A DNA stretch of 45,596 bases, from positions 1-45,596 of the forward strand of contig CANRBX010000018.1 of assembly GCA_947628955.1 (NCBI GenBank), given 5' to 3'. Position 1 is the first letter of the stretch. The number at the start of each line of letters is the position of its first letter. This stretch comes from an uncultured Lachnospiraceae bacterium. GTDB taxonomy: Bacteria; Bacillota; Clostridia; Lachnospirales; Lachnospiraceae. Below the pieces are notes generated by a model. That model did not search any database, was not told the DNA's origin, and saw only the letters and a list, made by a program, of their open reading frames with translations. The position numbers and the translations under genes are program-made. Below, in pieces: positions 27,533-34,716 of this stretch.

Positions 27533-27865
27533 AATTTAATAAAAGCTTTACACCCTTCAGGGTATCTGATATTATAATCTTATCACTATTAACTCTGATA
27601 CATCAAAAAGAGGTGATTCGATGCCGATAAATGACAAAGAAATAAACTGTTATTTGTTCGACCAGCTGACTATCCTGGATGACCTGCAGGAGGTTGCGGA
27701 AAAAGAAAATGCACAGAAAACTCTTAAGATGATAGCAAAAAAGAGAAAACAGGTTGAACGCAAATTATATCAGCAGCCTCCGCTTGTACAGATGCAGCAT
27801 GAATAATAAATGATGTCCGATATCTGAGGTGTAAAGCCTTTATTAAATTATCAGGGCTTTACACC
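27533..27865. repeat. 22-bp inverted repeats around a small gene, plus hairpin
   Basis: The left arm 27533-27554 (AATTTAATAAAAGCTTTACA plus CC) and the right arm 27828-27849 are inverted copies with 21 of 22 bases matching. A third copy of the inner 11 bases, GGCTTTACACC at 27855-27865, makes an 11-bp perfect hairpin with GGTGTAAAGCC (27828-27838) and a 16-base loop. This hairpin covers the stop codon of the minus-strand DUF3791 gene. The enclosed 273 bases hold a TATAAT (27573-27578) and the 61-codon gene. The rest of the 27356-27620 gap is AT-rich, with a 10-bp palindrome ATAACGTTAT at 27483-27492. Confidence 0.8.
27621..27806 (+). CDS. Small hypothetical protein (61 aa) between inverted repeats
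   Basis: Not recognised. The product is 61 residues, Lys/Glu/Gln-rich and predicted helical, with no membrane segment; the middle (DDLQEVAEKENAQKTLK) could form a coiled coil. An AGAGGTGA ribosome site lies four bases before the ATG. It is AT-richer than the flanking housekeeping genes and sits between the 22-bp inverted repeats. It is convergent with the DUF3791-DUF3990-DUF3791 operon. Confidence 0.6.
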   Translation: MPINDKEINCYLFDQLTILDDLQEVAEKENAQKTLKMIAKKRKQVERKLYQQPPLVQMQHE

Positions 27866-28068
27866 TTCATTTCTCTTTTAAGCATCTCATAGACATACGC
27901 TGAACCTTCCAGATAAAGCCCCGTCTCCACATCATTCAGCTTTTCAAATGTACCTGACAAATAGAACTGCTCCATTGCCTGATCCATAGTGATTCCATTG
28001 TCTTCCATCAGATAACTGATTACGTCCTGAATCGTATACTCAATCATTTCCTGTTGTTGGATACTCAT
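27859..28068 (-). CDS. DUF3791-like small protein (second copy)
   Basis: A 69-residue soluble protein beginning MSIQQQEMIEYTIQDVISYL and containing a predicted helical core plus a LSGTFEKLNDVETGLYLEGS segment. It resembles the DUF3791 family often found next to DUF3990 genes; function is not established. The ATG at 28068 follows GTGGGTG; an in-frame ATG three codons upstream is less likely. Its start overlaps the DUF3990 gene end by 29 bases, so translation is coupled. The stop TAA sits in the stem of the 27828-27865 hairpin. Confidence 0.7.
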   Translation of the reverse strand: MSIQQQEMIEYTIQDVISYLMEDNGITMDQAMEQFYLSGTFEKLNDVETGLYLEGSAYVYEMLKREMKV

Positions 28069-28573
28069 GCAGCACACCCACTTTCTTCAAATAATACAAT
28101 GCCTTCTCTGTGTGAAATGTATATTGATTCGTCAGTTTTCCGAAAGAAAATTCTTTTTTCAAATATTCTGCATTGATCGTCCCCCGGCTGAACTGCCGGA
28201 TCAAAAGCCCTACTGTATCATTTGCCACCGGCCCTACAACCACATCATATTTGCAGTCGAGATTGCACTCAGGACTGAGATAATCCGAAAATTCTCTGTC
28301 GCGGTTATTTTTTATAAATATGGCCCATTCAATCGTCGGATTGTCGGTAAATACCCGGCATTTCAAATTCTTTTTTTCTGTAAGGTCATCCGGCACTTCA
28401 TATACAGTTATGATCGGCATACCGCCGTCTATCCGTGCTTTACGCTGTGCCATTCTCCATGCCTGTTCTTTCAATAATGTAGTATAAAATCCCCGCCCAA
28501 AATCTTTATTCGGCATACATTTCGACAAATCTACATTATCAATCTCCATATTAGAGCCATGATATAGTTTCAC
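28040..28573 (-). CDS. DUF3990 protein with ADP-ribosyltransferase-like features
   Basis: The 177-residue protein starts VKLYHGSNMEIDNVDLS and has DFGRGFYTTLLKEQAWRMA (about 22-40), the combination of an early LYHGS and a later GFYTT that characterises ART-fold families, to which DUF3990 is related. A possible acidic catalytic position lies near the C-terminal half, but I cannot assign it. No membrane segment. The start is GTG at 28573, because GGAGG lies nine bases upstream and the GTGA overlaps the stop of the preceding gene. It is sandwiched between two DUF3791-like genes, the layout expected of an effector with partner or antitoxin proteins. Toxicity is inference only. Confidence 0.78.
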   Translation of the reverse strand: MKLYHGSNMEIDNVDLSKCMPNKDFGRGFYTTLLKEQAWRMAQRKARIDGGMPIITVYEVPDDLTEKKNLKCRVFTDNPTIEWAIFIKNNRDREFSDYLSPECNLDCKYDVVVGPVANDTVGLLIRQFSRGTINAEYLKKEFSFGKLTNQYTFHTEKALYYLKKVGVLHEYPTTGND

Positions 28574-28794
28574 GAGATTATACCTCCGTTCTTTTGACAT
28601 ACCGAGGCCAGATCATACAATGTCTCGTCAAATGAAAGTGTATGTTCCACGTCATAAAAATCCTTCAGAAAATCTATCCCTTTGTATTTTTTCAAATAAA
28701 GATAAGCCTCTCTCATACATATTTCATTCCGGCTTGCAAATTCACTGATACAGACAACAATATAGTCCAGCAAATTCCTTTCTGTTTTTGTCAT
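28570..28794 (-). CDS. DUF3791-like small protein (first copy)
   Basis: A 74-residue helical soluble protein beginning MTKTERNLLDYIVVCISEFA, with REAYLYLKKYKGIDFLKDFY and ending in a short polar tail. It is similar in size and layout to the second DUF3791-like protein, though only distantly alike in sequence. The ATG follows AAGGGGTG at about five bases. Its TGA overlaps the GTG of the DUF3990 gene, so the two are translationally coupled. It is the first gene of the operon. Confidence 0.7.
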   Translation of the reverse strand: MTKTERNLLDYIVVCISEFASRNEICMREAYLYLKKYKGIDFLKDFYDVEHTLSFDETLYDLASVCQKNGGIIS

Positions 28795-28893
28795 ATGACA
28801 CCCCTTTTAAGCCCCAAATACAGCCAACCCGTCGATACAGACGGCAATCCCGGCAAACAACATATTGTCTTTCATCAAGTTCTGTATATATTT

Positions 28894-28922
28894 ATCATAA
28901 CAGTCTTGCAGAAAAGCGTCAA
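28894..28922 (-). promoter_or_regulatory. Putative sigma-A promoter of the DUF3791-DUF3990 operon
   Basis: On the minus strand, TTGACG (28917-28922), a 17-base spacer and TATGAT (28894-28899). The leader would be about 90 bases. The 28795-29078 gap otherwise contains no supported gene; a short open frame (28807-29007) overlaps this promoter. Confidence 0.7.
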
Positions 28923-29078
28923 CTTCCTTTTCGCACGTTCCACGCTTACCTGCATCCGGGAAAAATCCTCCCCAGCGCAAAAGAAAACCGCCGCAGCATG
29001 GCAACACAGAAAACCTCTTCTATGTACGCATACTGCGGCAGTTTATGCACTGAAATGCCCGTCCACAAGATGTATCGA

Positions 29079-30026
29079 TTATCGTGTATATTTCAGAAGA
29101 CCTGAACAGCAGACCGCTTCCCCTTTCGTGAGAACAACCGGTCTCGAGTACCAGCCTTTTCGGCAAATTTCTGCTACCGTCTCATCCTTCAGCTCTTCCG
29201 TACCGATAAAATATCTGCGGAAGCCCTCCTGGTTCACAGATTGCTCCTTCTCGTTCTGATCTTGTGGAACAGATTGATCCTGCGCTATTTCTGTACTTTC
29301 AGTCAGCCCAAAGAACCTTGCTTCTCCGACATCTGCCTGCGCCAGCTCCAGCAGCTCCCGCTGCTCATCTCTGCTCTCGCCGCCGCCAAAAAGCAATGTC
29401 CCGGTGCGGAATTCCGGCACTTCTCCCTCTCCCCGGTACTTGCACACATCAAAATCCTGATGCAGTGCACAGCCAAGCGCGCAGCCATAACCGTCCGGCG
29501 ACGATTCACTTCCGCACCGGGAGTCACACTTCAAAGCCTTTACGCCCATCACGCAGTCCTCAAACAGATCCCTGTCTGCATCTGCGGACAGTCCGTGTAT
29601 CAGGGCGAGAGAGCCTTTTTCGCAGGGCTTTATCCGGAATTTCCACCCGGCCGCTTCTGTCACATAGGACTCCCCGGACAGTCTCACTGTCCGACGGATG
29701 ACCGGGGCATTTCCTTTTCCATCAGTGTTTTCATCTGCAAATTCAAACTGTGCGTCTGCGATCAGCGTCTCTATCTCCATGTCTCTGGAAATTTTCTGAA
29801 ATACCTCCCGGACACCCTGATCCGTATTTCCAAGAACCACCAGATCCATATGCTTCGGAAACAAAAAAGGCCCGTGACAGGAATCCTCCTGTTTCACCTG
29901 CCGATTCGTCCCTCTCAGATACAGAAACGCAAAAGTCTCTCCCTTCTTCGTGTCCTGCAGTTCCCCATAGTGTACAAGGCAGCGCTCTGCCGCACCGTAC
30001 AAAAACCGAAAATACTTCATTTCCAT
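29079..30026 (-). CDS. Hypothetical protein (315 aa), possibly DUF6128-like
   Basis: Not securely recognised. The N-terminal 160 residues (from MEMKYFRFLYGAAERCLVHYG) form a mixed alpha/beta domain. Then comes a Cys-rich patch (CDSRCGSESSPDGYGCALGCALHQDFDVC, split here only for description as CDSRCG and CALGCALHQDFDVC, about 180-210), and a C-terminal segment with a Gln-rich linker and RRYFIGTEELKDETVAEIC. It has no signal or membrane segment. The start follows AGGGGTG about ten bases upstream. Composition is less GC-rich than the housekeeping genes. Context (accessory stretch) gives no function. Confidence 0.6.
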   Translation of the reverse strand: MEMKYFRFLYGAAERCLVHYGELQDTKKGETFAFLYLRGTNRQVKQEDSCHGPFLFPKHMDLVVLGNTDQGVREVFQKISRDMEIETLIADAQFEFADENTDGKGNAPVIRRTVRLSGESYVTEAAGWKFRIKPCEKGSLALIHGLSADADRDLFEDCVMGVKALKCDSRCGSESSPDGYGCALGCALHQDFDVCKYRGEGEVPEFRTGTLLFGGGESRDEQRELLELAQADVGEARFFGLTESTEIAQDQSVPQDQNEKEQSVNQEGFRRYFIGTEELKDETVAEICRKGWYSRPVVLTKGEAVCCSGLLKYTR

Positions 30027-30220
30027 TTGTAGCTTTCACCCCTTATTGCCCCGGAGATACCAGCGCACGGCGAAAGTCTTCCCCACTCCGCCATGCAGCC
30101 TTCCCTTCGAAAACCATGGCATCTCCTTTGTAATTCGTAATATGTAGTTGTTCCTCTTTTTTAGTTCTTTGCATGGTCGATGAGTTACATTAATTTGTTT
30201 GTGAGCTGCAGGCTGACGGG

Positions 30221-30706
30221 TCAGCCGACCCAGATGCCGTTAGTATAGCTTGGCACAGCTTCTGTTGTTCCATTATGAGTTACCGTGTGATGCCCATAGG
30301 CACGATAATAATACCCACTGTCTACCCTGTATGTACCAGAGGTAGATACCATATTGGTATTATAACGGATTCTCGGTCCTAAAGTCAGGACATGTTTCCA
30401 ACTGCCATTTACCAGACGCTGAAGGAAAATCTTAACCAGAATCTGATCCACATTCTGATATGCAGCCGTTGTACCGCCAAGTCCAACCCAACGTGAGCCT
30501 TCGATACTGATGCTCCCATAACCATAACTAAAGTAATTTCCTCGAAGTTTTGGATATGCATACCCGATTGCTTCTGTTTCCTCAGTTAGTAAAGAGCCAT
30601 CAACTATTGTCCCAAGTAACTCATCTGCAGCTGATACAGGAATTGCCGCCATTAATAAACACAATAACAGCAGTACAGAAACTACCATTCTCTTCGCTTT
30701 CTTCAT
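30221..30706 (-). CDS. Secreted small protein, possibly DUF6147-like
   Basis: A 161-residue product with a classical signal peptide (MKKAKRMVVSVLLLLCLLMA, cleavage near AIPVSAADE). The mature protein is about 135 residues, rich in Gly, Tyr, Ser and Thr and predicted all-beta. It contains WVGLGGTTAAYQNVDQI, a short NGSWKHVLTLGPR and a closing aromatic stretch with YYYRAYGHHTVTHN. No catalytic residues can be named. The start is set by GGAGGG seven bases before the ATG at 30706; an upstream in-frame Met lies before that site. It resembles small secreted Firmicutes proteins of unknown role. AT-rich sequence separates it from the neighbours. Confidence 0.75.
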   Translation of the reverse strand: MKKAKRMVVSVLLLLCLLMAAIPVSAADELLGTIVDGSLLTEETEAIGYAYPKLRGNYFSYGYGSISIEGSRWVGLGGTTAAYQNVDQILVKIFLQRLVNGSWKHVLTLGPRIRYNTNMVSTSGTYRVDSGYYYRAYGHHTVTHNGTTEAVPSYTNGIWVG

Positions 30707-30775
30707 TTTCTTCCCTCCTTTCCTTTTAGTTTTACATAAATAAAAACGTTTCACTTTTAAAAATGTGATGCAAAC

Positions 30776-31990
30776 TTACAAAAATAGTGCATTATCCAAT
30801 ATTTTTTTCATTTCTTCCAAAGGAATCATCCCATTTAATACATATCTCCATCCTTCATATTCTATCTCAGCAATATAGGCTTCTTTTCCTAAATCAATAT
30901 TTGTTTCCCAAATTTCAGCTGTAATCTGTGAATCACTAGTACTAGTAACGGATTCTCTCAAAACAGCATCTTCATTTAAACTATAGTAAGTTGCCCCCTC
31001 TTTATCTATATTTAAAATTGTTACATAAAAATACATTTCTTGATAAGAGTATACGAGTACAGCTTCAAACATATTTTTTTTGATATCATAACCAATATAC
31101 TCCATTTCTTCAGGAAGATATCCAAACTCAATCATCTGCACTCCCAACTTTTCGTGGATATCTTCTATTGCTGCAAGTTCTTCCTTGCTTTTACTGCGGA
31201 TAGTTTCTTTATCTCCCAAATACTCTGTATTAACTCTAAATCCAAAATCCACCAGCATTCCATCCCACATCTTCATCACCAGTCTCCGATTCGCCTCGCT
31301 GGTCATGCTAGCCCCGAATACCAGTACCACCATCGCGGCGATCACTCCGGCGATCTTCAGCGCCCTGTGCCTTTTTCTTCGCCGCTCCGCTCTTTTCTGC
31401 TGTTTTTCTCCCACCTTTCTGCCAAGCTCCAGAGCTCTCCGGTCTTCCTCCGAGAGCATATCATAGACTGCATCCGAAGTCCCGGAGCGGCCAGCACCTT
31501 CCCGGTTCATTTTCATTTCTTCCGCATTGACCGCCTCATCTGCACCTGCGCAATCTGCAGCACCAGCCGTTCCCGTTCCCTCACCCCTGCTTTTCCTGCC
31601 GGCAGACTCCCCGTCGCAGACAGCCTCCGCTGATTTCTCACCACTGCCAACAGATTCCGCAGACTCCACACTCCCGCCAGAGTCCCTGTTTCCGCCAGAT
31701 TTCTCAGGCCCTCTGCTCCCGCCAGACTCCGCAGGTTCCCCATCCTCCCCTTCTTCCCGCCAGACGCCCTGAGCCTTCAGTTCGTCGACGATCGATTGGA
31801 ACAAACCCTCCGGAGCCTCCACCCCGGCCAGGGAGGGATCTGCGTTCAGGCGGGCCTCCAGCTCATCCGCTTCTTTTTTCAGACTGTCGAGCATAAAATG
31901 ATCCATCTCAGGATTCAGGATATCTTCGTCGCTTATGTGAAAAGACAGGATCTTGTTTTCCGTTGTTGTCTTCTTGTTTTCTTCACTCAT
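30776..31990 (-). CDS. DUF4367 / anti-sigma-like one-TM protein
   Basis: The 404-residue protein has a cytoplasmic N-terminal part (about 1-85, with HFMLDSLKKEADELEARLN), a Ser/Gly/Glu/Ala low-complexity stretch (about 90-175), a charged segment and one membrane span (about 220-240, ALKIAGVIAAMVVLVFGASM). The extracellular C-terminal DUF4367-like domain ends in AEIEYEGWRYVLNGMIPLEE. The layout is that of membrane anti-sigma or sporulation-type regulators of ECF factors. The ECF sigma gene at 33540-34052 is on the same strand but murG, on the other strand, lies between. The ATG at 31990 follows AAGGG at a rather long spacing. Confidence 0.75.
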   Translation of the reverse strand: MSEENKKTTTENKILSFHISDEDILNPEMDHFMLDSLKKEADELEARLNADPSLAGVEAPEGLFQSIVDELKAQGVWREEGEDGEPAESGGSRGPEKSGGNRDSGGSVESAESVGSGEKSAEAVCDGESAGRKSRGEGTGTAGAADCAGADEAVNAEEMKMNREGAGRSGTSDAVYDMLSEEDRRALELGRKVGEKQQKRAERRRKRHRALKIAGVIAAMVVLVFGASMTSEANRRLVMKMWDGMLVDFGFRVNTEYLGDKETIRSKSKEELAAIEDIHEKLGVQMIEFGYLPEEMEYIGYDIKKNMFEAVLVYSYQEMYFYVTILNIDKEGATYYSLNEDAVLRESVTSTSDSQITAEIWETNIDLGKEAYIAEIEYEGWRYVLNGMIPLEEMKKILDNALFL

Positions 31991-32009
31991 TGAATCGGTA
32001 AGTCCCTTC

Positions 32010-32037
32010 TTGACTTTTTGTGAATTGCAGTTAAACT
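32010..32037 (+). promoter_or_regulatory. murG: Putative sigma-A promoter for murG
   Basis: TTGACT (32010-32015), a 16-base spacer and TAAACT (32032-32037), about 100 bases before the murG start and divergent from the DUF4367-like gene. Confidence 0.6.
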
Positions 32038-32139
32038 GTAAATAATGAACCTGAAAGTCCGGCGGACCGGCCTGCAGGCAGTTCGCCCGCCTTCCCGTGA
32101 GGCCGGGCTTTCTCAATAAATATGAATCTGGAGGACACC

Positions 32140-33219
32140 ATGAAGCGTATTATCCTTACCGGCGGAGGAACCGCCGGCCATGTTACTCCGAATATCGCGC
32201 TGGTTCCACGCCTGCGCGAGCTCGGTTACGAAATTCAATATATTGGTTCCTATGATGGCATCGAAAAAAAACTGATTGAGGAAATGGATATCCCTTACCA
32301 CGGCATCGCCTCCGGCAAACTGCGCAGATATTTTGACCTGAAAAATTTTTCAGATCCCTTCCGCGTGATACAGGGTTTTTTCCAGGCTAAAAAACTTCTA
32401 AAGGAGCTTCGCCCCGACATTATTTTTTCAAAGGGAGGTTTTGTGACGGTTCCTGTCGTGCAGGCAGCTAAAATGCTGCATATTCCGGTTGTCATCCACG
32501 AGTCGGACATGACGCCGGGCCTTGCAAACAAGCTTGCTCTGCCTGCCGCTTCAAAAGTGTGCTGCAATTTCCCGGAGACGGTCTCTCTGCTTCCGAAAGG
32601 CAAGGCGGTTCTGACGGGCTGTCCCATCCGGGAAGAGCTGCGCCGGGGCAGCCGGCTCGCCGGTCTGGATTTCTGCGGTTTCCCCGCGGGGAAGCCGGTC
32701 CTTCTTGTCATCGGCGGCAGTCTCGGTTCGGTCGCGGTCAATAAAGCCATCCGCAGCATTCTCCCCGAGCTGCTGGTCACATTTCATGTCGTCCATCTGT
32801 GCGGGAAAGGTAATCTCGACGAGTCCCTCGTGGGGACCGCCGGCTATGTACAATACGAATACATCCAAAAAGAGCTGGCCGACCTGTTCGCGCTTGCCGA
32901 CATCGTAGTATCGCGCGCAGGGGCCAACGCCATCTGTGAGCTTCTGGAGCTGCACAAACCGAATCTTCTGATCCCTCTGCCGGCTGCGGCCAGCCGCGGG
33001 GATCAGATCCTCAATGCCAGATCCTTCCAGAAGCAGGGCTTCAGTATCATGCTCGAGGAAGAACAGATCACACCGGAACTCCTGAAAAGCAAAATCCTCG
33101 AGCTGTACAGCAATCGTCAGAGTTATATTTCTGCTATGGAAAAAAGCGGCGCCAGCAACGCTGTAAACGCAATTACCTCTCTGTTTGAAGAGATCCTGAA
33201 CCCGGATACGGCCGCCTAG
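32140..33219 (+). CDS. murG: MurG: lipid I to lipid II N-acetylglucosaminyltransferase
   Basis: Adds GlcNAc from UDP-GlcNAc to lipid I at the inner face of the membrane, making lipid II for peptidoglycan. The 359-residue GT-B enzyme has the N-terminal glycine loop ILTGGGTAGHVTPNIAL (about 4-20), SKGGFVTVPVV, IHESDMTPGLANKL, LVIGGSLGSVAVN (about 185-197), and the C-terminal donor-binding SRAGANAICELLELHKPNLLIP. Length is typical. The start at 32140 is set by GGAGG five bases upstream; an ATG at 32122 precedes that site. It stands alone rather than in the division/cell-wall cluster and may be a second copy; a whole-genome search would decide. Confidence 0.92.
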   Translation: MKRIILTGGGTAGHVTPNIALVPRLRELGYEIQYIGSYDGIEKKLIEEMDIPYHGIASGKLRRYFDLKNFSDPFRVIQGFFQAKKLLKELRPDIIFSKGGFVTVPVVQAAKMLHIPVVIHESDMTPGLANKLALPAASKVCCNFPETVSLLPKGKAVLTGCPIREELRRGSRLAGLDFCGFPAGKPVLLVIGGSLGSVAVNKAIRSILPELLVTFHVVHLCGKGNLDESLVGTAGYVQYEYIQKELADLFALADIVVSRAGANAICELLELHKPNLLIPLPAAASRGDQILNARSFQKQGFSIMLEEEQITPELLKSKILELYSNRQSYISAMEKSGASNAVNAITSLFEEILNPDTAA

Positions 33220-33539
33220 GCCTCTGCGTCCGGTTCACAGCAGACGATTTCTGCTTACCGCCTTTGCAGATGAGTCCCCCTGTCTCACAGAAGAGCGCAC
33301 ACCGCTGTGCGTCCTGCATACTCTGAGACCTGAAGGGACGCATCTGCACCGGCAGCTGCCAGGCGGCCTCCGCCAGCATGGCGCCCGCCAGATAACCGGG
33401 CCAGCCGCGCCGTATGTTTTTTCGGGTGTACAGGTAAAAATGCAGGCACAGCTGTCTGCGCCGGGGCTTTCTGACCTGTACAATCGGGAAAACAGACAGG
33501 CAGTCTGATGCAGTTATCTGCGATACGCCGCACTGAGCT
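33220..33539. other. Gap between murG and ECF sigma gene, no supported gene
   Basis: Several short open frames on the minus strand (for example 33285-33533) read through this interval but lack ribosome sites or recognisable families. One frame translates to a protein-like tail (around WPGYLAGAMLAEAAWQLPV). It could be a remnant of a gene once following the sigma factor. No terminator with a T-run is seen for murG. Confidence 0.4.
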
Positions 33540-34052
33540 TCATAAATATTCGTCTCCGAACTTTTCTCTGACAAACAGCCTCGCGCGGTACAGTCTGGCA
33601 CGGAGAACCGTTTCAGAAATATGCAGCTTCCCCGCAATCTCGGCAAACGGCATTTCCTCCACACAGTTCAGAAAAAGCACCTCAAACCACTGAGGATTCA
33701 CAGCCTTCACTGTCCGGAGCACCTTCCCCAGAAGATCCAGGTGGTCCAGCCGGTCTTCCGCCCTCTCCATCTCATTGCTTGCCACGACATTACCGATCTC
33801 CGTCCCCGGAGCGGTGAAAAGTTCTTTCTCTTTCGCTGTCTTTCTGTAATAATCAATGACCGCATTCATGGTAGTCTTGATCAGCCATGCCTTGACCATC
33901 TCATCCGAAATGCGATCCATTTTCTTGTAAAATGAGACGAATACATCCTGACATATTTCCTGTGCAGCCTCATAGCTGCCGGTCTTATCCATAACAATCT
34001 TCATTACGAGATTTTTATACCTCAGAAAATACTCCTCAAATAATTCGTTCAT
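33540..34052 (-). CDS. ECF-type RNA polymerase sigma factor (second)
   Basis: A 170-residue sigma-70 family protein. Region 2 is seen in LFEEYFLRYKNLVMKIVMDKT, EICQDVFVSFYKK and WLIKTTMNAVIDYYRK (about residues 4-75). Region 4 is in FEVLFLNCVEEMPFAEIAGKL followed by SETVLRARLYRARLFVREK (about 120-165). The ATG at 34052 follows AAAAGGG at a long spacing. A candidate promoter TTGAAC-17-TAAACC lies about 25-50 bases upstream. Its likely anti-sigma partner may be the DUF4367-like protein at 30776-31990, separated by murG. Confidence 0.85.
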   Translation of the reverse strand: MNELFEEYFLRYKNLVMKIVMDKTGSYEAAQEICQDVFVSFYKKMDRISDEMVKAWLIKTTMNAVIDYYRKTAKEKELFTAPGTEIGNVVASNEMERAEDRLDHLDLLGKVLRTVKAVNPQWFEVLFLNCVEEMPFAEIAGKLHISETVLRARLYRARLFVREKFGDEYL

Positions 34053-34146
34053 AACTGCTGCGTCCCTTTTCCCATGGGTTTATCTTTTGTAATCTGCGAG
34101 TTCAAACGCGGCAGACAGCAGAGCTTCCTGCCGTCCGCTGCAAATC

Positions 34147-34545
34147 CTAAAACAGGCTGAGGATCTCGTCTCTGTCCGAGTCCGTCAGCGTGCCCGGCTT
34201 CCACGTCACATTGACGGTGTCGCCGGCATATCTCGGTATCAGATGCACATGAAAATGGAACACGGTCTGTCCGGCTGCCTCTCCATTATTCTGGATCACA
34301 TTGATGCCATCCGCATGCAGGCCTTCTTTCAGCTTCACCGCAATCTTTTTTGCCAGCACCAGTGCCCTGGCCGCTGTCTCATCCGGAAGCTCAAACAAAT
34401 CGCCCGCATGCATTTTGGGAAGAATCAATGCATGTCCCTTTGCTGCCGGATTCAGGTCAAGAATCACCCGAAAGTCTTCATCCTCATAAAGTGTTGCTGC
34501 CGGAATCTCTCCGTTTGCAATTTTGCAGAAAATACAATTGTCCAA
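34147..34545 (-). CDS. HIT family nucleotide-binding hydrolase
   Basis: A 132-residue histidine-triad protein; the family hydrolyses or transfers nucleotidyl groups from small nucleotide phosphates and amidates. It begins LDNCIFCKIANGEIP, has Cys pair CIFC typical of this branch, IQNNGEAAGQTVFHFH and the triad HFHVHLIPRY (about 95-104). The start is TTG at 34545: AAGGAG lies nine bases upstream, and an in-frame ATG at 34599 falls at the -10/start of the promoter, so it would not be in the mRNA. It is divergent from the soluble histidine kinase and shares its palindromic regulatory site. Confidence 0.93.
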   Translation of the reverse strand: MDNCIFCKIANGEIPAATLYEDEDFRVILDLNPAAKGHALILPKMHAGDLFELPDETAARALVLAKKIAVKLKEGLHADGINVIQNNGEAAGQTVFHFHVHLIPRYAGDTVNVTWKPGTLTDSDRDEILSLF

Positions 34546-34599
34546 TTTTGTCTTCTCCTTCCTGATATATATTTTGGAACAACTTACATATACATTCAT

Positions 34600-34628
34600 A
34601 TATTAAAAATAATGTCGATTCTTGTCAA
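34600..34628 (-). promoter_or_regulatory. Strong sigma-A promoter for the HIT gene
   Basis: On the minus strand, consensus TTGACA (34623-34628), a 17-base spacer and TAATAT (34600-34605). It shows that translation of the HIT gene must begin downstream of about 34593, which supports the TTG start. Confidence 0.8.
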
Positions 34629-34642
34629 CAAGTTCTTGTTGA
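34625..34642. promoter_or_regulatory. Palindromic operator candidate over two divergent -35 boxes
   Basis: TCAACAAG (34625-34632) and CTTGTTGA (34635-34642) form a perfect 8-bp inverted repeat with a two-base centre. It covers the -35 box of the HIT promoter (34623-34628) and that of the kinase promoter (34639-34644). A dimeric regulator bound here would affect both genes. Confidence 0.55.
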
Positions 34643-34667
34643 TATTTCACAAATTTAGTGATAAACT
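34639..34667 (+). promoter_or_regulatory. Putative sigma-A promoter for the soluble kinase gene
   Basis: TTGATA (34639-34644), a 17-base spacer and TAAACT (34662-34667), 50 bases before the kinase start. Confidence 0.65.
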
Positions 34668-34716
34668 TTCTATCATTCTTTGACTATATTGATTGATTTC
34701 AAGAAGGAGTATGCAA

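Noticed and set aside
28807..29007. 66-codon minus-strand gene upstream of the DUF3791 operon
   Set aside because: The operon promoter (28894-28922) lies inside it and it has no ribosome site; a remnant cannot be excluded.
33173..33664. Minus-strand gene overlapping murG's end and the sigma gene
   Set aside because: It overlaps identified genes on both sides and lacks a start signal; only a short protein-like tail is noted in the gap entry.
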